Assembly: GCA_903919455.1 (NCBI GenBank)
Contig: CAIXIJ010000056.1
Span: 1-64,000 of the forward strand
DNA: 64,000 bases
From: an uncultured Acidimicrobiaceae bacterium
GTDB taxonomy: Bacteria; Actinomycetota; Acidimicrobiia; Acidimicrobiales; Ilumatobacteraceae
Reading direction: 5' to 3'
The notes under the pieces are model-generated. The model was not told where the DNA came from, did no database searches, and saw only the letters and a program-made list of their open reading frames with translations. Positions 25,660-33,750 of the stretch are shown piece after piece. The position numbers and the translations under genes are program-made. Each line of letters begins with the position of its first letter. The first letter of the stretch is position 1.

Positions 25660-26616
25660 CTATGCGCTCTTGCGCCGCTGAATCTCGGCCGTGATGGCAG
25701 GAATCACCTTGTGGAGGTCGCCGATGACGGCGTAATCGGCCTTGGTGACCATGTTCGCCTCGGTGTCGAGGTTGATCGCGAGGATCTTCTTCGACGCCAT
25801 GGCTCCCACCCAGTGCTGAATGGCGCCGCTGATGCCGCAGGCCATGTACAGGTCGGGGGCGATGCGGGTGCCGGTCTGACCGACCTGGTCGGTGTGATTG
25901 CGCCAGCCGTTGTTCGTGACCGCTCGCGAGCAGCCCACTACGCCGCCCAGCAGGCCAGCGAGTTCCTCGAGCGGGGCGAAGGCTTCAGCCGACCCAACGC
26001 CTCGGCCGCCACCGACCACCAGCGGCGCAGTGGCAAGCGTGACACCCGCGGCGCGTTCGACGCGGTCGGACACCACCGTGCGGGCGAGCGACGAGGTCAA
26101 TTCGAGGGACAGGCTCTGCGCCGCACCGGTGGCCGGTGCCTCTGCTGCCTCGAACTGATGATGCGTGACGGAGACGAGCTTCGTGGTCGCGTCGAGTGTG
26201 CATTGCTCGAGCAGCGAGCCACCCCAACGTACGCGCACGATGTTCCACACCTCGCCTACCGTGATCTCATTGCAGTTCGCCACGAACGGCAGGTCGAGTC
26301 GGGCGGCGGCTTGCGCCATCACTTCATTGCCGCGCTCGGTACCGCACGCCAGCACCGCAGAAGGCGCCAATGCGCGCACCGCTTGCGCCACGCACTCGCC
26401 CCATGCCTCAGGACCGAAGTCGCTCAGCACGTCGTGGTGCACCTGATGCACTACTGCGGCACCGTGTGCCCCAACCTCCGCAGCGAGGCCGTCGGCTGCA
26501 ATGCCGAGCGTGAGCGCGTGCACCTCGGCATCGATGCTGCGCGCCGCGGCCAATGCCTCCAGCGACGCTGCACTGAGCGCGCCGCGATCGTGTTCGATGA
26601 CAACCAGCACACTCAC
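25660..26616 (-). CDS. etfA: Electron transfer flavoprotein alpha subunit
   Basis: The 318-residue protein has the EtfA arrangement: an N-terminal ETF domain (residues 1-190) and a C-terminal FAD-binding domain with VGGGRGVGSAEAF, VGCSRAVTNNGW, VGQTGTRIAPDLYMACGISGAIQH and INLDTEANMVTKADYAVIGD. With EtfB it forms the heterodimer that carries electrons from flavin dehydrogenases to ETF-quinone oxidoreductase. It overlaps etfB by ATGA. The operon order (dimethylglycine-type dehydrogenase, etfB, etfA) indicates a dedicated ETF for that enzyme. Confidence 0.95.
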   Translation of the reverse strand: MSVLVVIEHDRGALSAASLEALAAARSIDAEVHALTLGIAADGLAAEVGAHGAAVVHQVHHDVLSDFGPEAWGECVAQAVRALAPSAVLACGTERGNEVMAQAAARLDLPFVANCNEITVGEVWNIVRVRWGGSLLEQCTLDATTKLVSVTHHQFEAAEAPATGAAQSLSLELTSSLARTVVSDRVERAAGVTLATAPLVVGGGRGVGSAEAFAPLEELAGLLGGVVGCSRAVTNNGWRNHTDQVGQTGTRIAPDLYMACGISGAIQHWVGAMASKKILAINLDTEANMVTKADYAVIGDLHKVIPAITAEIQRRKSA

Positions 26617-27380
26617 TTCAGCAACCCCAGTTCCTCGAGAAGGTCCACCACCGCGGGCGCAGCCTCCGGGCCGGTACCCAACATGATGGTCTGGCTCACC
26701 TGTTCGGCTGCCTGAAGGAGCATCACCATCTGCTGGCCGCCGGCCTCACCCTGCGGTACGACCTGCCCCACCTCCACCTTCTTGGAGGCGAGGCGACCCT
26801 TCAGCGTTGGGTAACGCGGCAGGTTGATGCCTTCCTTCACCCCGAGCACGCACGGGGTGGGCACCGAATAGACCTCGATACCAGCTTCGGACTCGCGCTT
26901 GGCGCGCACGGAGTCGCCCTGCAGTTCGATGCCCTTGATGCCGTTCACCATCGGTCGGTCGAGCGCGTGCGACACGCGCACGCCGACCTGGAAGTTGCCC
27001 GAGTCTGCGCTCTCATTGCCGAACAGGATGAGGTCGAATGCACCACCTGCCGACTCGAGATCGCGAATCGCGCCGGTGATGGCGGCAGCAGTTCGCTGCG
27101 GGTCCCAGTCGGCTACGTCGATCGGCAGCAGCACCGCCTTGTTCACTCCGATGCTGGCTGCATAGCGCAACTGCTCGTCGGCTTCAGCGGGGCCGAGCGT
27201 GAGCACGGTGGACTCGCCACCGTGCTGCTCCACCAACTGGACCGCCGCTTCCACCGCGCACTCCTCGTGCGGGCTGGTGGTGAACGCAAGGTACGCAGTG
27301 TCTACCGCTTGGCCGTCGGCCGCGATGTTGATCTTGGCGCCGGGAGCCGGCACCCGCTTCACGCAGACGAGGACCTTCAT
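26613..27380 (-). CDS. etfB: Electron transfer flavoprotein beta subunit
   Basis: The 255-residue protein opens with MKVLVCVKRVPAPGAKI and shows the AMP-binding ETF-beta fold, including the DLILFGNESADSGNFQVG segment and the recognition-loop region near GVKEGINLPRYPT, a reliable beta-subunit signature. It binds AMP and contacts the partner dehydrogenase. It starts one base after the flavoprotein stop, so expression is coupled. Together with etfA it should be the electron acceptor of the adjacent dimethylglycine dehydrogenase-like protein. Confidence 0.95.
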   Translation of the reverse strand: MKVLVCVKRVPAPGAKINIAADGQAVDTAYLAFTTSPHEECAVEAAVQLVEQHGGESTVLTLGPAEADEQLRYAASIGVNKAVLLPIDVADWDPQRTAAAITGAIRDLESAGGAFDLILFGNESADSGNFQVGVRVSHALDRPMVNGIKGIELQGDSVRAKRESEAGIEVYSVPTPCVLGVKEGINLPRYPTLKGRLASKKVEVGQVVPQGEAGGQQMVMLLQAAEQVSQTIMLGTGPEAAPAVVDLLEELGLLK

Positions 27381-27381
27381 G

Positions 27382-29946
27382 TCAGCTCTTCATCCGAGCA
27401 TCGGTGGGGTCGAACAGCGGCGTGGCGCTGGCGCGCTCGACGGTAACCGGGTAGGTCTCGTTCATGTACATGACCTGCAACTTGGTGCCTTCCACCGCAT
27501 GCTCCGGCGGGAGGTAGGCCAGCAGCAGGTACTTGCCCACCGAAGGACCAGCACCGGCGGTGGTGACACGAGAGACGCGACCCTTGGCATCCACGATGCG
27601 GTCACCCGACAGGGTGAGGATCGGCTCGTTGCCACCGGTCGGGAAGCGGTCGTACCCGTCGGCACAACGCTGGCTGTCCATCGAGAGGGTGCACATGACG
27701 GCTGCCGGGGTCTCCTCGCGAGCCTTCAGGTAGCTGGCCTTGCCGATGAAGTCGGCGCTCTTCACCTTCGGGCGTGCAAGGCCGGCTTCCACCGGGCTGT
27801 ACTCGCTCTCCAGTTCGGCGCCCATCAGGCGGTAGCCCTTCTCGATGCGGCCGGTGACGGCGTACACGCCGATGCCCACGGGAATGATCTCGAACTCCTG
27901 GCCAGCGGCCCAGATGGCGTCCCACAGCTGCAGGCCGTGCTCCATGCGGGTGTAGATCTCCCACCCGTTCTCGCCGACGTAGCTGATGCGGAACATCGTG
28001 CACGGCACGCCGTTGATGATGACCTCGCGCACGGCGCCGTACGGGAAGCCATCCTGGCTCACGTCGTACGCGGCCGTGGTGTGGTCGGTGGTGATCTTGG
28101 CCATGGTGGCGGCAGCGTTCGGACCCCACACACCGATGGTGCAGTACGCCTGCGACCGGTCGGTGAAGGTGCACGAGCCGAGACCCTGCTGAGCGTTGAA
28201 CTGCTCGAGGCACTTGTTGAACCAGTAGTTGTCGCGGCCACCGTCGAACGCGCCGGTGATGACGCGGTAGTGGTGCTGGCCGAGGCGCTGGATGGTGAGG
28301 TCGCCGCGGAAACCACCGTGCTCGGTGAGCAGCGGGGTGTACACGCTGCGACCGACGGCCACATCCACGTTGTTCACGCAGACCCACTGGAGGAACTCCA
28401 TGGCCTTGGGACCCTCGAAGTCGAACTCGTTGAACGCAGTGAGGTCCACCATGCCCACGCTCTCGCGCATCTGCAGGTGTTCGGCGTTGGTGACCGGGTT
28501 CCACCAGCGGGCATCCCACTCGTGGGTGCGCGGCTGGCACGCATCCGCGAACTTCGCCATGAGCTTCTCGTTGCTGGAGTACCACTGCGGGCGCTCCCAG
28601 CCACGGGCGTCGAAGAACGTCGCGCCGAGGGCTTCCTCACGCAGGTAGAACGGGCTGCGGCGCATGCCGCGCTGGCTACCCCACTGTTCGCGGGGGTGCA
28701 CGATGCCGTAGGTCTTGTTGAAGTGCTCGTTGCAGCGAGCGTTGATGTGCCACTCAGTCTTCTCGTGCGGGTAGAAACGGGCGATGTCGCTGCCGTGCGG
28801 GTCGCACATGTGCGGATAGCCGTAGGTCATCCACTCGGCCACGAGCTGGGCGATGCCGGGGCCTTCCTTGATCCACACCGCAGCGGCGCTCCAAAGATTG
28901 CGCACTTCCACCGTCTCGCCGAGCACAGGGTTGGCATCGGGCGTGAGGCTGAGCAGACCGTTGATGGCGTACTTGATCTCGGCATCGCCGAGCATCTCCA
29001 TCAGTTCGATGGCCTGCTCCATCTGCGGATCGAAGTCGTCGTACGTGAGGGGCAGTTCGGTGGGCGTGAGCGCCGAGGCCTCGTTGCTCGGGATGTCGTC
29101 GGGGCGCATGAGGATGGCACGGTGGGCGTACGAGCCCACTTCCATCGAGCCGGCAGACTGACGCTCGTAGCAGAAGGTGTCCATGTCGCGGATGATGGGG
29201 TACGCGAGTTCCTTGTTGCTCTCCACGAGCACGTCGATGGGGCCGACGTCGGCCATCTGGTGCACGGCCGGGGTGAGCGGAATGTTGGCACCGGCCATGG
29301 CGGCGATGCGGGGGCTCCACACGCCACAGGCGATGACCACATGATCGGCCTCGATGCGACCCTTGTCGGTGAGGACGGCCGACACGCGGGGCAGGCCGCC
29401 CGGCACATCCTCGGTCTCGATGTCGAACACTTCGGTGTTCGCGAACACCTGCAGCACGCCGGCGGCGACGGCGCTCTCGCGCATCTTGGTACCGGTGGCG
29501 AGTGAGTCCACCACCGACACGCTGGGGGTGTAGTAGCCGCCGAGGAGGATCTCCTCGTTGATGAACGGCACCATCTCCTTGATCTCTGCGGGGGTGACGA
29601 GGCTGGCGTCGATGCCCCACGCCTTCGCCGAGGTCATGCGGCGCTTGAACTCCTCGAGGCGCTGCGGCTCGCGAGCCACTTCGATGCCACCGCATGTGTT
29701 GTTCAGACCGTGAGCGATGTACTGGTTCTGGCTGTCGACCGTGAGGAACGCCATCTCCTTGTTGTGGTCGGTCGGGAAGATGAAGTTCGAGGCGTGACCG
29801 GTGGAGCCGCCGGGGTTCGGCAGCGGGCCCTTGTCGATGAGCACCATGTCGGTCCAGCCCATCTGGGCCAGATGGCCGACGAGACAGTTGCCGACGATGC
29901 CGGCTCCGATGACGACGACCTTGGCCTTGGCAGGGACTTCGCTCAT
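27382..29946 (-). CDS. Dimethylglycine dehydrogenase-like flavoprotein, copy 3 (with GcvT domain)
   Basis: The 854-residue protein shares the FAD-DAO plus GcvT architecture of the two upstream paralogues but is clearly divergent. GAGIVG is at 14-19. The flavinylation region reads GGSTGHASNF with H51 instead of the STxHAAGL of the others, resembling bacterial dimethylglycine oxidases. A longer N-terminal substrate region contains the MTSAKAWGIDASLV segment, and the folate domain starts near residue 480. The pairing with etfBA indicates that it works as a dehydrogenase rather than an oxygen-using oxidase. It is divergent from a GntR gene, a probable regulator. GGGGGG is seen about eight bases upstream of ATG 29946. 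Confidence 0.87.
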   Translation of the reverse strand: MSEVPAKAKVVVIGAGIVGNCLVGHLAQMGWTDMVLIDKGPLPNPGGSTGHASNFIFPTDHNKEMAFLTVDSQNQYIAHGLNNTCGGIEVAREPQRLEEFKRRMTSAKAWGIDASLVTPAEIKEMVPFINEEILLGGYYTPSVSVVDSLATGTKMRESAVAAGVLQVFANTEVFDIETEDVPGGLPRVSAVLTDKGRIEADHVVIACGVWSPRIAAMAGANIPLTPAVHQMADVGPIDVLVESNKELAYPIIRDMDTFCYERQSAGSMEVGSYAHRAILMRPDDIPSNEASALTPTELPLTYDDFDPQMEQAIELMEMLGDAEIKYAINGLLSLTPDANPVLGETVEVRNLWSAAAVWIKEGPGIAQLVAEWMTYGYPHMCDPHGSDIARFYPHEKTEWHINARCNEHFNKTYGIVHPREQWGSQRGMRRSPFYLREEALGATFFDARGWERPQWYSSNEKLMAKFADACQPRTHEWDARWWNPVTNAEHLQMRESVGMVDLTAFNEFDFEGPKAMEFLQWVCVNNVDVAVGRSVYTPLLTEHGGFRGDLTIQRLGQHHYRVITGAFDGGRDNYWFNKCLEQFNAQQGLGSCTFTDRSQAYCTIGVWGPNAAATMAKITTDHTTAAYDVSQDGFPYGAVREVIINGVPCTMFRISYVGENGWEIYTRMEHGLQLWDAIWAAGQEFEIIPVGIGVYAVTGRIEKGYRLMGAELESEYSPVEAGLARPKVKSADFIGKASYLKAREETPAAVMCTLSMDSQRCADGYDRFPTGGNEPILTLSGDRIVDAKGRVSRVTTAGAGPSVGKYLLLAYLPPEHAVEGTKLQVMYMNETYPVTVERASATPLFDPTDARMKS

Positions 29947-29995
29947 GTGGTGTACCCCCCGGTACGGATGGTGAAAATGCCCTGTCCTTGTGACC

Positions 29996-30032
29996 GAGCT
30001 GTGACTGATATATCTTTACCATATCACAGCTC
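29996..30032. promoter_or_regulatory. Inverted-repeat operator in the flavoprotein/GntR gap
   Basis: GAGCTGTGA (29996-30004) is an exact reverse complement of TCACAGCTC (30024-30032), and inside it TGATAT (30006-30011) mirrors ATATCA (30021-30026). The centre is AT-rich compared with its surroundings and contains -10-like TATCTT and TACCAT. It is the likely binding site of the GntR regulator. Confidence 0.7.
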
Positions 30033-30073
30033 CCCTGTCACTCAGCGAACGCGCCTACCAGGAGATCCGCCGC

Positions 30074-30682
30074 ATGATCGTGCGGCTCGATCTCGCGCCC
30101 GGCGACGTGATCCGCGACGACGATCTCCAGGTCGGGCTGGGCCTCGGCCGCACTCCGATCCGCGAGGCCCTGCAGCGGCTGGTACGCGACCAGTTCGTGA
30201 CCGTCATCCCCCGCCGCGGCATGTTTGTCAGCAACATCGACGTCGGCGAATTGGGCCTGCTGTACGAAACTCGGGCCACGCTCGAACCCTTCGCCATGCG
30301 CCTTGCGTGCGCCCGCGGGCAGCAGCGTCACTGGCAAGAAATGGCCAGCGTGCTCGAGCAGGCCACTGCCACCAGCACGCCCGACGAACTGATCGTCATC
30401 GACCGTCGCTGCCGCGAGATCGTGTGGGAGGCCGCCGACAACCGCTTTCTCACCGACACGCTCGACATGCTCTACGCCCAGAGCGACCGCCTGTGGCATC
30501 TGTACCTCGGCGATGTTGCCGATCTGCACCTGATGATCACCGAGCACCACGAGATCCTGGCCGCGCTACAACACGGCGAGGCCGACACGGCCGCAGAACT
30601 CATCGAGGCGCACATGCGCGCGTTCGACGAGCAGATCCGCCACGCCGTGCAGCGCCGGCTTGCGTCGCCGCTCGCCGGCTGA
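30074..30682 (+). CDS. GntR/FadR-family transcriptional regulator (true start probably upstream)
   Basis: From ATG 30074 the product is 202 residues: the winged helix continues as DDDLQVGLGLGRTPIREALQ and VTVIPRRGMFVSNID, followed by an all-helical FCD ligand domain with ETRATLEPFAMRL and a later HHEILAALQHGEAD, whose histidines typically bind a metal. The first helix of the DNA-binding domain (LSERAYQEIRR) is encoded upstream in the same open frame from 30005, but no ATG, GTG or TTG is available there. An ATC at 30023, six bases after TATCTT, or a CTG at 30035 could serve. It probably controls the divergent flavoprotein-ETF operon through the palindrome it overlaps. Confidence 0.83.
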   Translation: MIVRLDLAPGDVIRDDDLQVGLGLGRTPIREALQRLVRDQFVTVIPRRGMFVSNIDVGELGLLYETRATLEPFAMRLACARGQQRHWQEMASVLEQATATSTPDELIVIDRRCREIVWEAADNRFLTDTLDMLYAQSDRLWHLYLGDVADLHLMITEHHEILAALQHGEADTAAELIEAHMRAFDEQIRHAVQRRLASPLAG

Positions 30683-30683
30683 C

Positions 30684-31913
30684 TCAGATCGGCAGGTTGC
30701 CCGTGGCGCTGTGCGTCGTGCCGTGGTCGCGGAACGCAGCGATGCTGCGCTGAGCGATACGCATCTGGTGGATCTCGTCGGCACCGTCGGCGAAGCGAGC
30801 CCAGCGCGCATGCTGGTACATGTGCGCCAACGGCGTGTCGGTGGAGTACCCGAGCGCACCGTGCACCTGGATACTGCGGTCGATGACCCGGTTCAGCATG
30901 TTGGCAACGAAGTGCTTGGCCATGCTGACCTCGCTCTTGAAGTCGGCGCCACTGTCGATGAGGTACGCAGCGTGCAGGATCATCAGCTTGGCCTGATAGA
31001 TCTCCATCGAGGAGTCGGCGATCATCCACTGGATGCCCTGCTTCTCTGCGAGCACGCTGCCGTGCGAGTAGCGCTCGAGCGAACGGGCCACCATCAGGTC
31101 GAGGGCGGTCTCGGCCTGGCTGATCCAGCGCATGCAGTGCGCCAGACGAGCCGGCCCGAGGCGGTACTGGCCGAGCAGGTGCCCCTGGCCACGACCACCG
31201 AGCATGTTCTCGGCCGGAATGCGCAGGTCTTCGATAACGATCTCGCTGTGGCCGGTGGCTCCATGCATGGTCTCCACTTCACGCACACGGTTCCAGCCAT
31301 CACTGGGGAGATCGACGATGAAGGCGGTGTTGGCCGCCTGCGGCAGATCGGGGTTGTCTTCGGTGCGGCAGATGAGAATGGCGAACTTCGCGCGGCGAGC
31401 GTTGGAGATGAACCACTTGTGACCGTTGGCCACCCACTCGTCGCCGTCCTGCACGGCCGTGGTCTTGATGAGCGTCGGGTCGCTGCCGGCCACCTCGGGC
31501 TCGGTCATGGCGAAGCAGCTCATCGCCGTGCCGTCGCACAGTGGCTTGAGGTACTTCTCCTTCTGCTCCGGCGTGCCCCAGTGCAGCAGCGTGTGCATGT
31601 TGCCCTCGTCGGGGGCCTGGCAGTTCAGCACCCATGGGCCGTAGCTGGACTTGGCGGCCTCAGCCTGCACCATGGCGAGCTGCACGTGGCCGAGGCCCAT
31701 GCCGCCCCAATCCTTGGGCATGTGCGGCATCCACAGACCGGCAGCGTTGGCCTTCTTGCGCATACCGATAAGGATGTTGAGGTACTCGCCGCGGTCCTCG
31801 TCGCCGAGCTCGGCGAGTTTCGCCTCGCCAGGCTTCACCACCTCGCTGATGAACGAACGCACGCGAATGCGGATCTCTTCGAGTTCGGGGCTCAGGGTGA
31901 AGTCGATGGCCAT
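30684..31913 (-). CDS. Acyl-CoA dehydrogenase, ACAD10/11 (LvaC-like) type
   Basis: The 409-residue flavoprotein has the acyl-CoA dehydrogenase fold: CFAMTEPEVAGSDPT, WFISNARRAKFAI, and the C-terminal IQVHGALGYSTDTPLAHMYQHARW followed by DGADEIHQ. That ending (DGxDE-H) is characteristic of ACAD10/11-like enzymes and replaces the GTSQI-type ending of straight-chain enzymes. It oxidises or eliminates on CoA thioesters. The ATG lies six bases after a TACAGT hexamer. An APH-type kinase and two SDRs follow nearby, as in ACAD10/11 and the Pseudomonas lva system. Its 3' end abuts the GntR gene. Confidence 0.9.
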   Translation of the reverse strand: MAIDFTLSPELEEIRIRVRSFISEVVKPGEAKLAELGDEDRGEYLNILIGMRKKANAAGLWMPHMPKDWGGMGLGHVQLAMVQAEAAKSSYGPWVLNCQAPDEGNMHTLLHWGTPEQKEKYLKPLCDGTAMSCFAMTEPEVAGSDPTLIKTTAVQDGDEWVANGHKWFISNARRAKFAILICRTEDNPDLPQAANTAFIVDLPSDGWNRVREVETMHGATGHSEIVIEDLRIPAENMLGGRGQGHLLGQYRLGPARLAHCMRWISQAETALDLMVARSLERYSHGSVLAEKQGIQWMIADSSMEIYQAKLMILHAAYLIDSGADFKSEVSMAKHFVANMLNRVIDRSIQVHGALGYSTDTPLAHMYQHARWARFADGADEIHQMRIAQRSIAAFRDHGTTHSATGNLPI

Positions 31914-31935
31914 TGACGCACTGTAGGTTCCGGAC
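31914..31935. promoter_or_regulatory. Overlapping divergent leaderless promoters
   Basis: The 22-base gap between two divergent ATG codons contains TAGGTT on the plus strand (31924-31929, six bases before ATG 31936). On the minus strand it contains TACAGT (31925-31920, six bases before ATG 31913). The two -10 hexamers share the TA at 31924-31925. No room is left for ribosome-binding sites, so both mRNAs should be leaderless, and polymerases could not bind both at once. Confidence 0.7.
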
Positions 31936-32691
31936 ATGGCTGATGACTTGTTCGAGCTGTCCGGGAAGGTCGCAATCGTCACGGGCGGTTCGCGTGGTCT
32001 CGGACGGGAGATGGTGTTGGCGTTCGCTGCCCGAGGCGCCGATGTGGTGATCGCGAGCCGCAAGCTCGAGAACTGCGAAGCGGTGGCGGCCGACGTGCGT
32101 GCGATGGGACGCCGCGCTCTTCCCATCGCCTACCACGCCGCAAGCTGGAGCGACGCCGACCTGCTGGCCGAGGCGGCGTATGCCGAGTTCGGCAAGGTCG
32201 ACATCCTGGTGAACAACGCCGGCATGTCGCCGCTCTACCCCAGCCTCGACCAGGTGAGCGAGGAACTCTTCGACAAGGTGATCGGCGTGAACCTGAAGGG
32301 TCCGTTCCGCCTGTCCGCCATTGTCGGCACTCGGATGGCAGCAGGCGACGGCGGCAGCATCATCAACGTGTCGTCCATCGCCAGCGAGCGCCCCAGCCCG
32401 TCGGAGGTGCCGTACGGCGCTGCGAAGGCCGCCATCAACAACCTCACCAAGGGCCTTGCCGCTTCGTTCGGGCCGAAGGTACGCGTGAACTGCATCGTGC
32501 CCGGGCCATTCCTCACCGACATCTCGAAGGCGTGGGATCTCGAAGCGTTCAATGCCCGAGCCAAGAACGCCTTCGCACTGGGGCGCGGCGGCGAGCCGCA
32601 CGAAGTGGTGGGCGCCGCGCTGTATCTCGCCAGCGGCGCCAGCAGCTACACCACGGGCGCGCTCATCAACATCGATGGGCTGCCGCGCTGA
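31936..32691 (+). CDS. Short-chain dehydrogenase/reductase (divergent from the acyl-CoA dehydrogenase)
   Basis: The 251-residue classical SDR has TGGSRGLG at residues about 16-23 for NAD(P) binding, NNAG at about 93-96, the serine in INVSSIAS and the YGAAK active-site pair near 155-160. It oxidises a secondary alcohol or reduces a ketone in the cytoplasm. C-terminal GALINIDGLPR is typical. It shares a promoter region with the acyl-CoA dehydrogenase and converges on the kinase with a six-base gap, suggesting one pathway acting on hydroxyacyl compounds. Confidence 0.9.
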   Translation: MADDLFELSGKVAIVTGGSRGLGREMVLAFAARGADVVIASRKLENCEAVAADVRAMGRRALPIAYHAASWSDADLLAEAAYAEFGKVDILVNNAGMSPLYPSLDQVSEELFDKVIGVNLKGPFRLSAIVGTRMAAGDGGSIINVSSIASERPSPSEVPYGAAKAAINNLTKGLAASFGPKVRVNCIVPGPFLTDISKAWDLEAFNARAKNAFALGRGGEPHEVVGAALYLASGASSYTTGALINIDGLPR

Positions 32692-32697
32692 GGCACA

Positions 32698-33750
32698 TCA
32701 GCCGATGAGCGTGAGCGCCTGTTCCAGCAGCGACACGGTGTGGGCATGCAGTTGGTCGCCGATTTCTTTCGGCGCCAGCCCCGCACAGGCACGGGCGTGG
32801 GTGCCCTCCAAGATGAGTCCGAGCCGATAGCACGCCAGCACGCGGTACCACGGCAGTTCGCCGAGGTCGCGACCACTGGCAGCGCCATAGCGAGCGATCA
32901 CCTCGTCGTGCTCCGGAAGACCCGACGCCGACAGCGTCACGCCGGGACCATCCGCGGTGGGCCAGGTGGCCAACAGATGGCCGAGGTCGAGCAGTGGGTC
33001 GCCCAACGTGACGAGTTCCCAGTCCACCACCGCAGCCAGTGCGGGCCGGTCGCGACGCATCAGCACGTTCGCGAAGTGAAAATCGCCGTGCATCACGCCG
33101 ATCCGCACGCCGGCGGGTCGATGAGCGTCCAACCAATCCCCGATGCGGTCCACCCCCGGTAGCTGAGGCCCGGGGTACCCCGGCAGCCCGGAGTAGCCGT
33201 CGAGTTGTTTGCGCCACCGCCCCACCTGCCGCTCGGCCCACCCATCAGCCCTGCCGAGATCGGCGAGGCCCACAGCGATGTGATCCACCTGCGCGAGGGC
33301 CGCGATGGCGTCAGCCATCGACAACCCCATCTCGTGCTGCCACGAGTGGTCGGACGCATAGGGCTCTGGGAGGCCCAAGGTTGCGTTGAACCCGTCGATG
33401 GGCTCCATCAGGTAGAAGCACGCCCCCATCACTTCGGGGTCCGGCTCGGCAGCAATGAGCGCCGGGTGCGGCACCGCGGTGCCGGCAATGGCTGCCAGCA
33501 CCCGAGCCTCGCGCCGCATGGTCTCGTCGCTGTTGGCTCGCTTGTGCACCGGCGGCCGGCGCAACACGTACTCGCGGCCTGCACGCTCAAAGCGCAGCAG
33601 CACGTTCTGAGTGCCACCGGCGATCAGCGTGGGGGCGTTCAGGGGCCCCTCCCCCAGTGCGCGCTGGTCCATCCAGCGCGCGAGAACATCGAGGTCGACC
33701 CCGGGAGTTTCAGCTGGCACTGCGGACGCCTGCGCCACCGTCGATGACAT
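32698..33750 (-). CDS. APH-fold phosphotransferase (LvaA/ACAD10-kinase-like)
   Basis: The 350-residue kinase has TQNVLLRFERAGREYVLRRPP (nucleotide-binding strands), the Brenner motif MHGDFHFANVL and metal site VVDWELVTLGDPLLDLGHLL, wording typical of the phosphotransferases that precede or fuse to ACAD10/11. These enzymes phosphorylate a hydroxyacyl-CoA so that the dehydrogenase partner can eliminate the phosphate. ATG 33750 overlaps the upstream SDR by 41 bases; a later start is possible but MSSTVAQ gives the usual length. It converges on the neighbouring SDR, so it belongs to a separate transcript with SDR 33710-34456. Confidence 0.85.
   Translation of the reverse strand: MSSTVAQASAVPAETPGVDLDVLARWMDQRALGEGPLNAPTLIAGGTQNVLLRFERAGREYVLRRPPVHKRANSDETMRREARVLAAIAGTAVPHPALIAAEPDPEVMGACFYLMEPIDGFNATLGLPEPYASDHSWQHEMGLSMADAIAALAQVDHIAVGLADLGRADGWAERQVGRWRKQLDGYSGLPGYPGPQLPGVDRIGDWLDAHRPAGVRIGVMHGDFHFANVLMRRDRPALAAVVDWELVTLGDPLLDLGHLLATWPTADGPGVTLSASGLPEHDEVIARYGAASGRDLGELPWYRVLACYRLGLILEGTHARACAGLAPKEIGDQLHAHTVSLLEQALTLIG

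Noticed and set aside
27199-29505. A 768-codon open frame antisense to the third flavoprotein gene.
   Set aside because: Its codons follow the reverse complement of a strongly supported flavoprotein gene, the translation is low-complexity His/Val/Gly/Arg, and no domain is recognisable. Long antisense frames are expected at this GC content.
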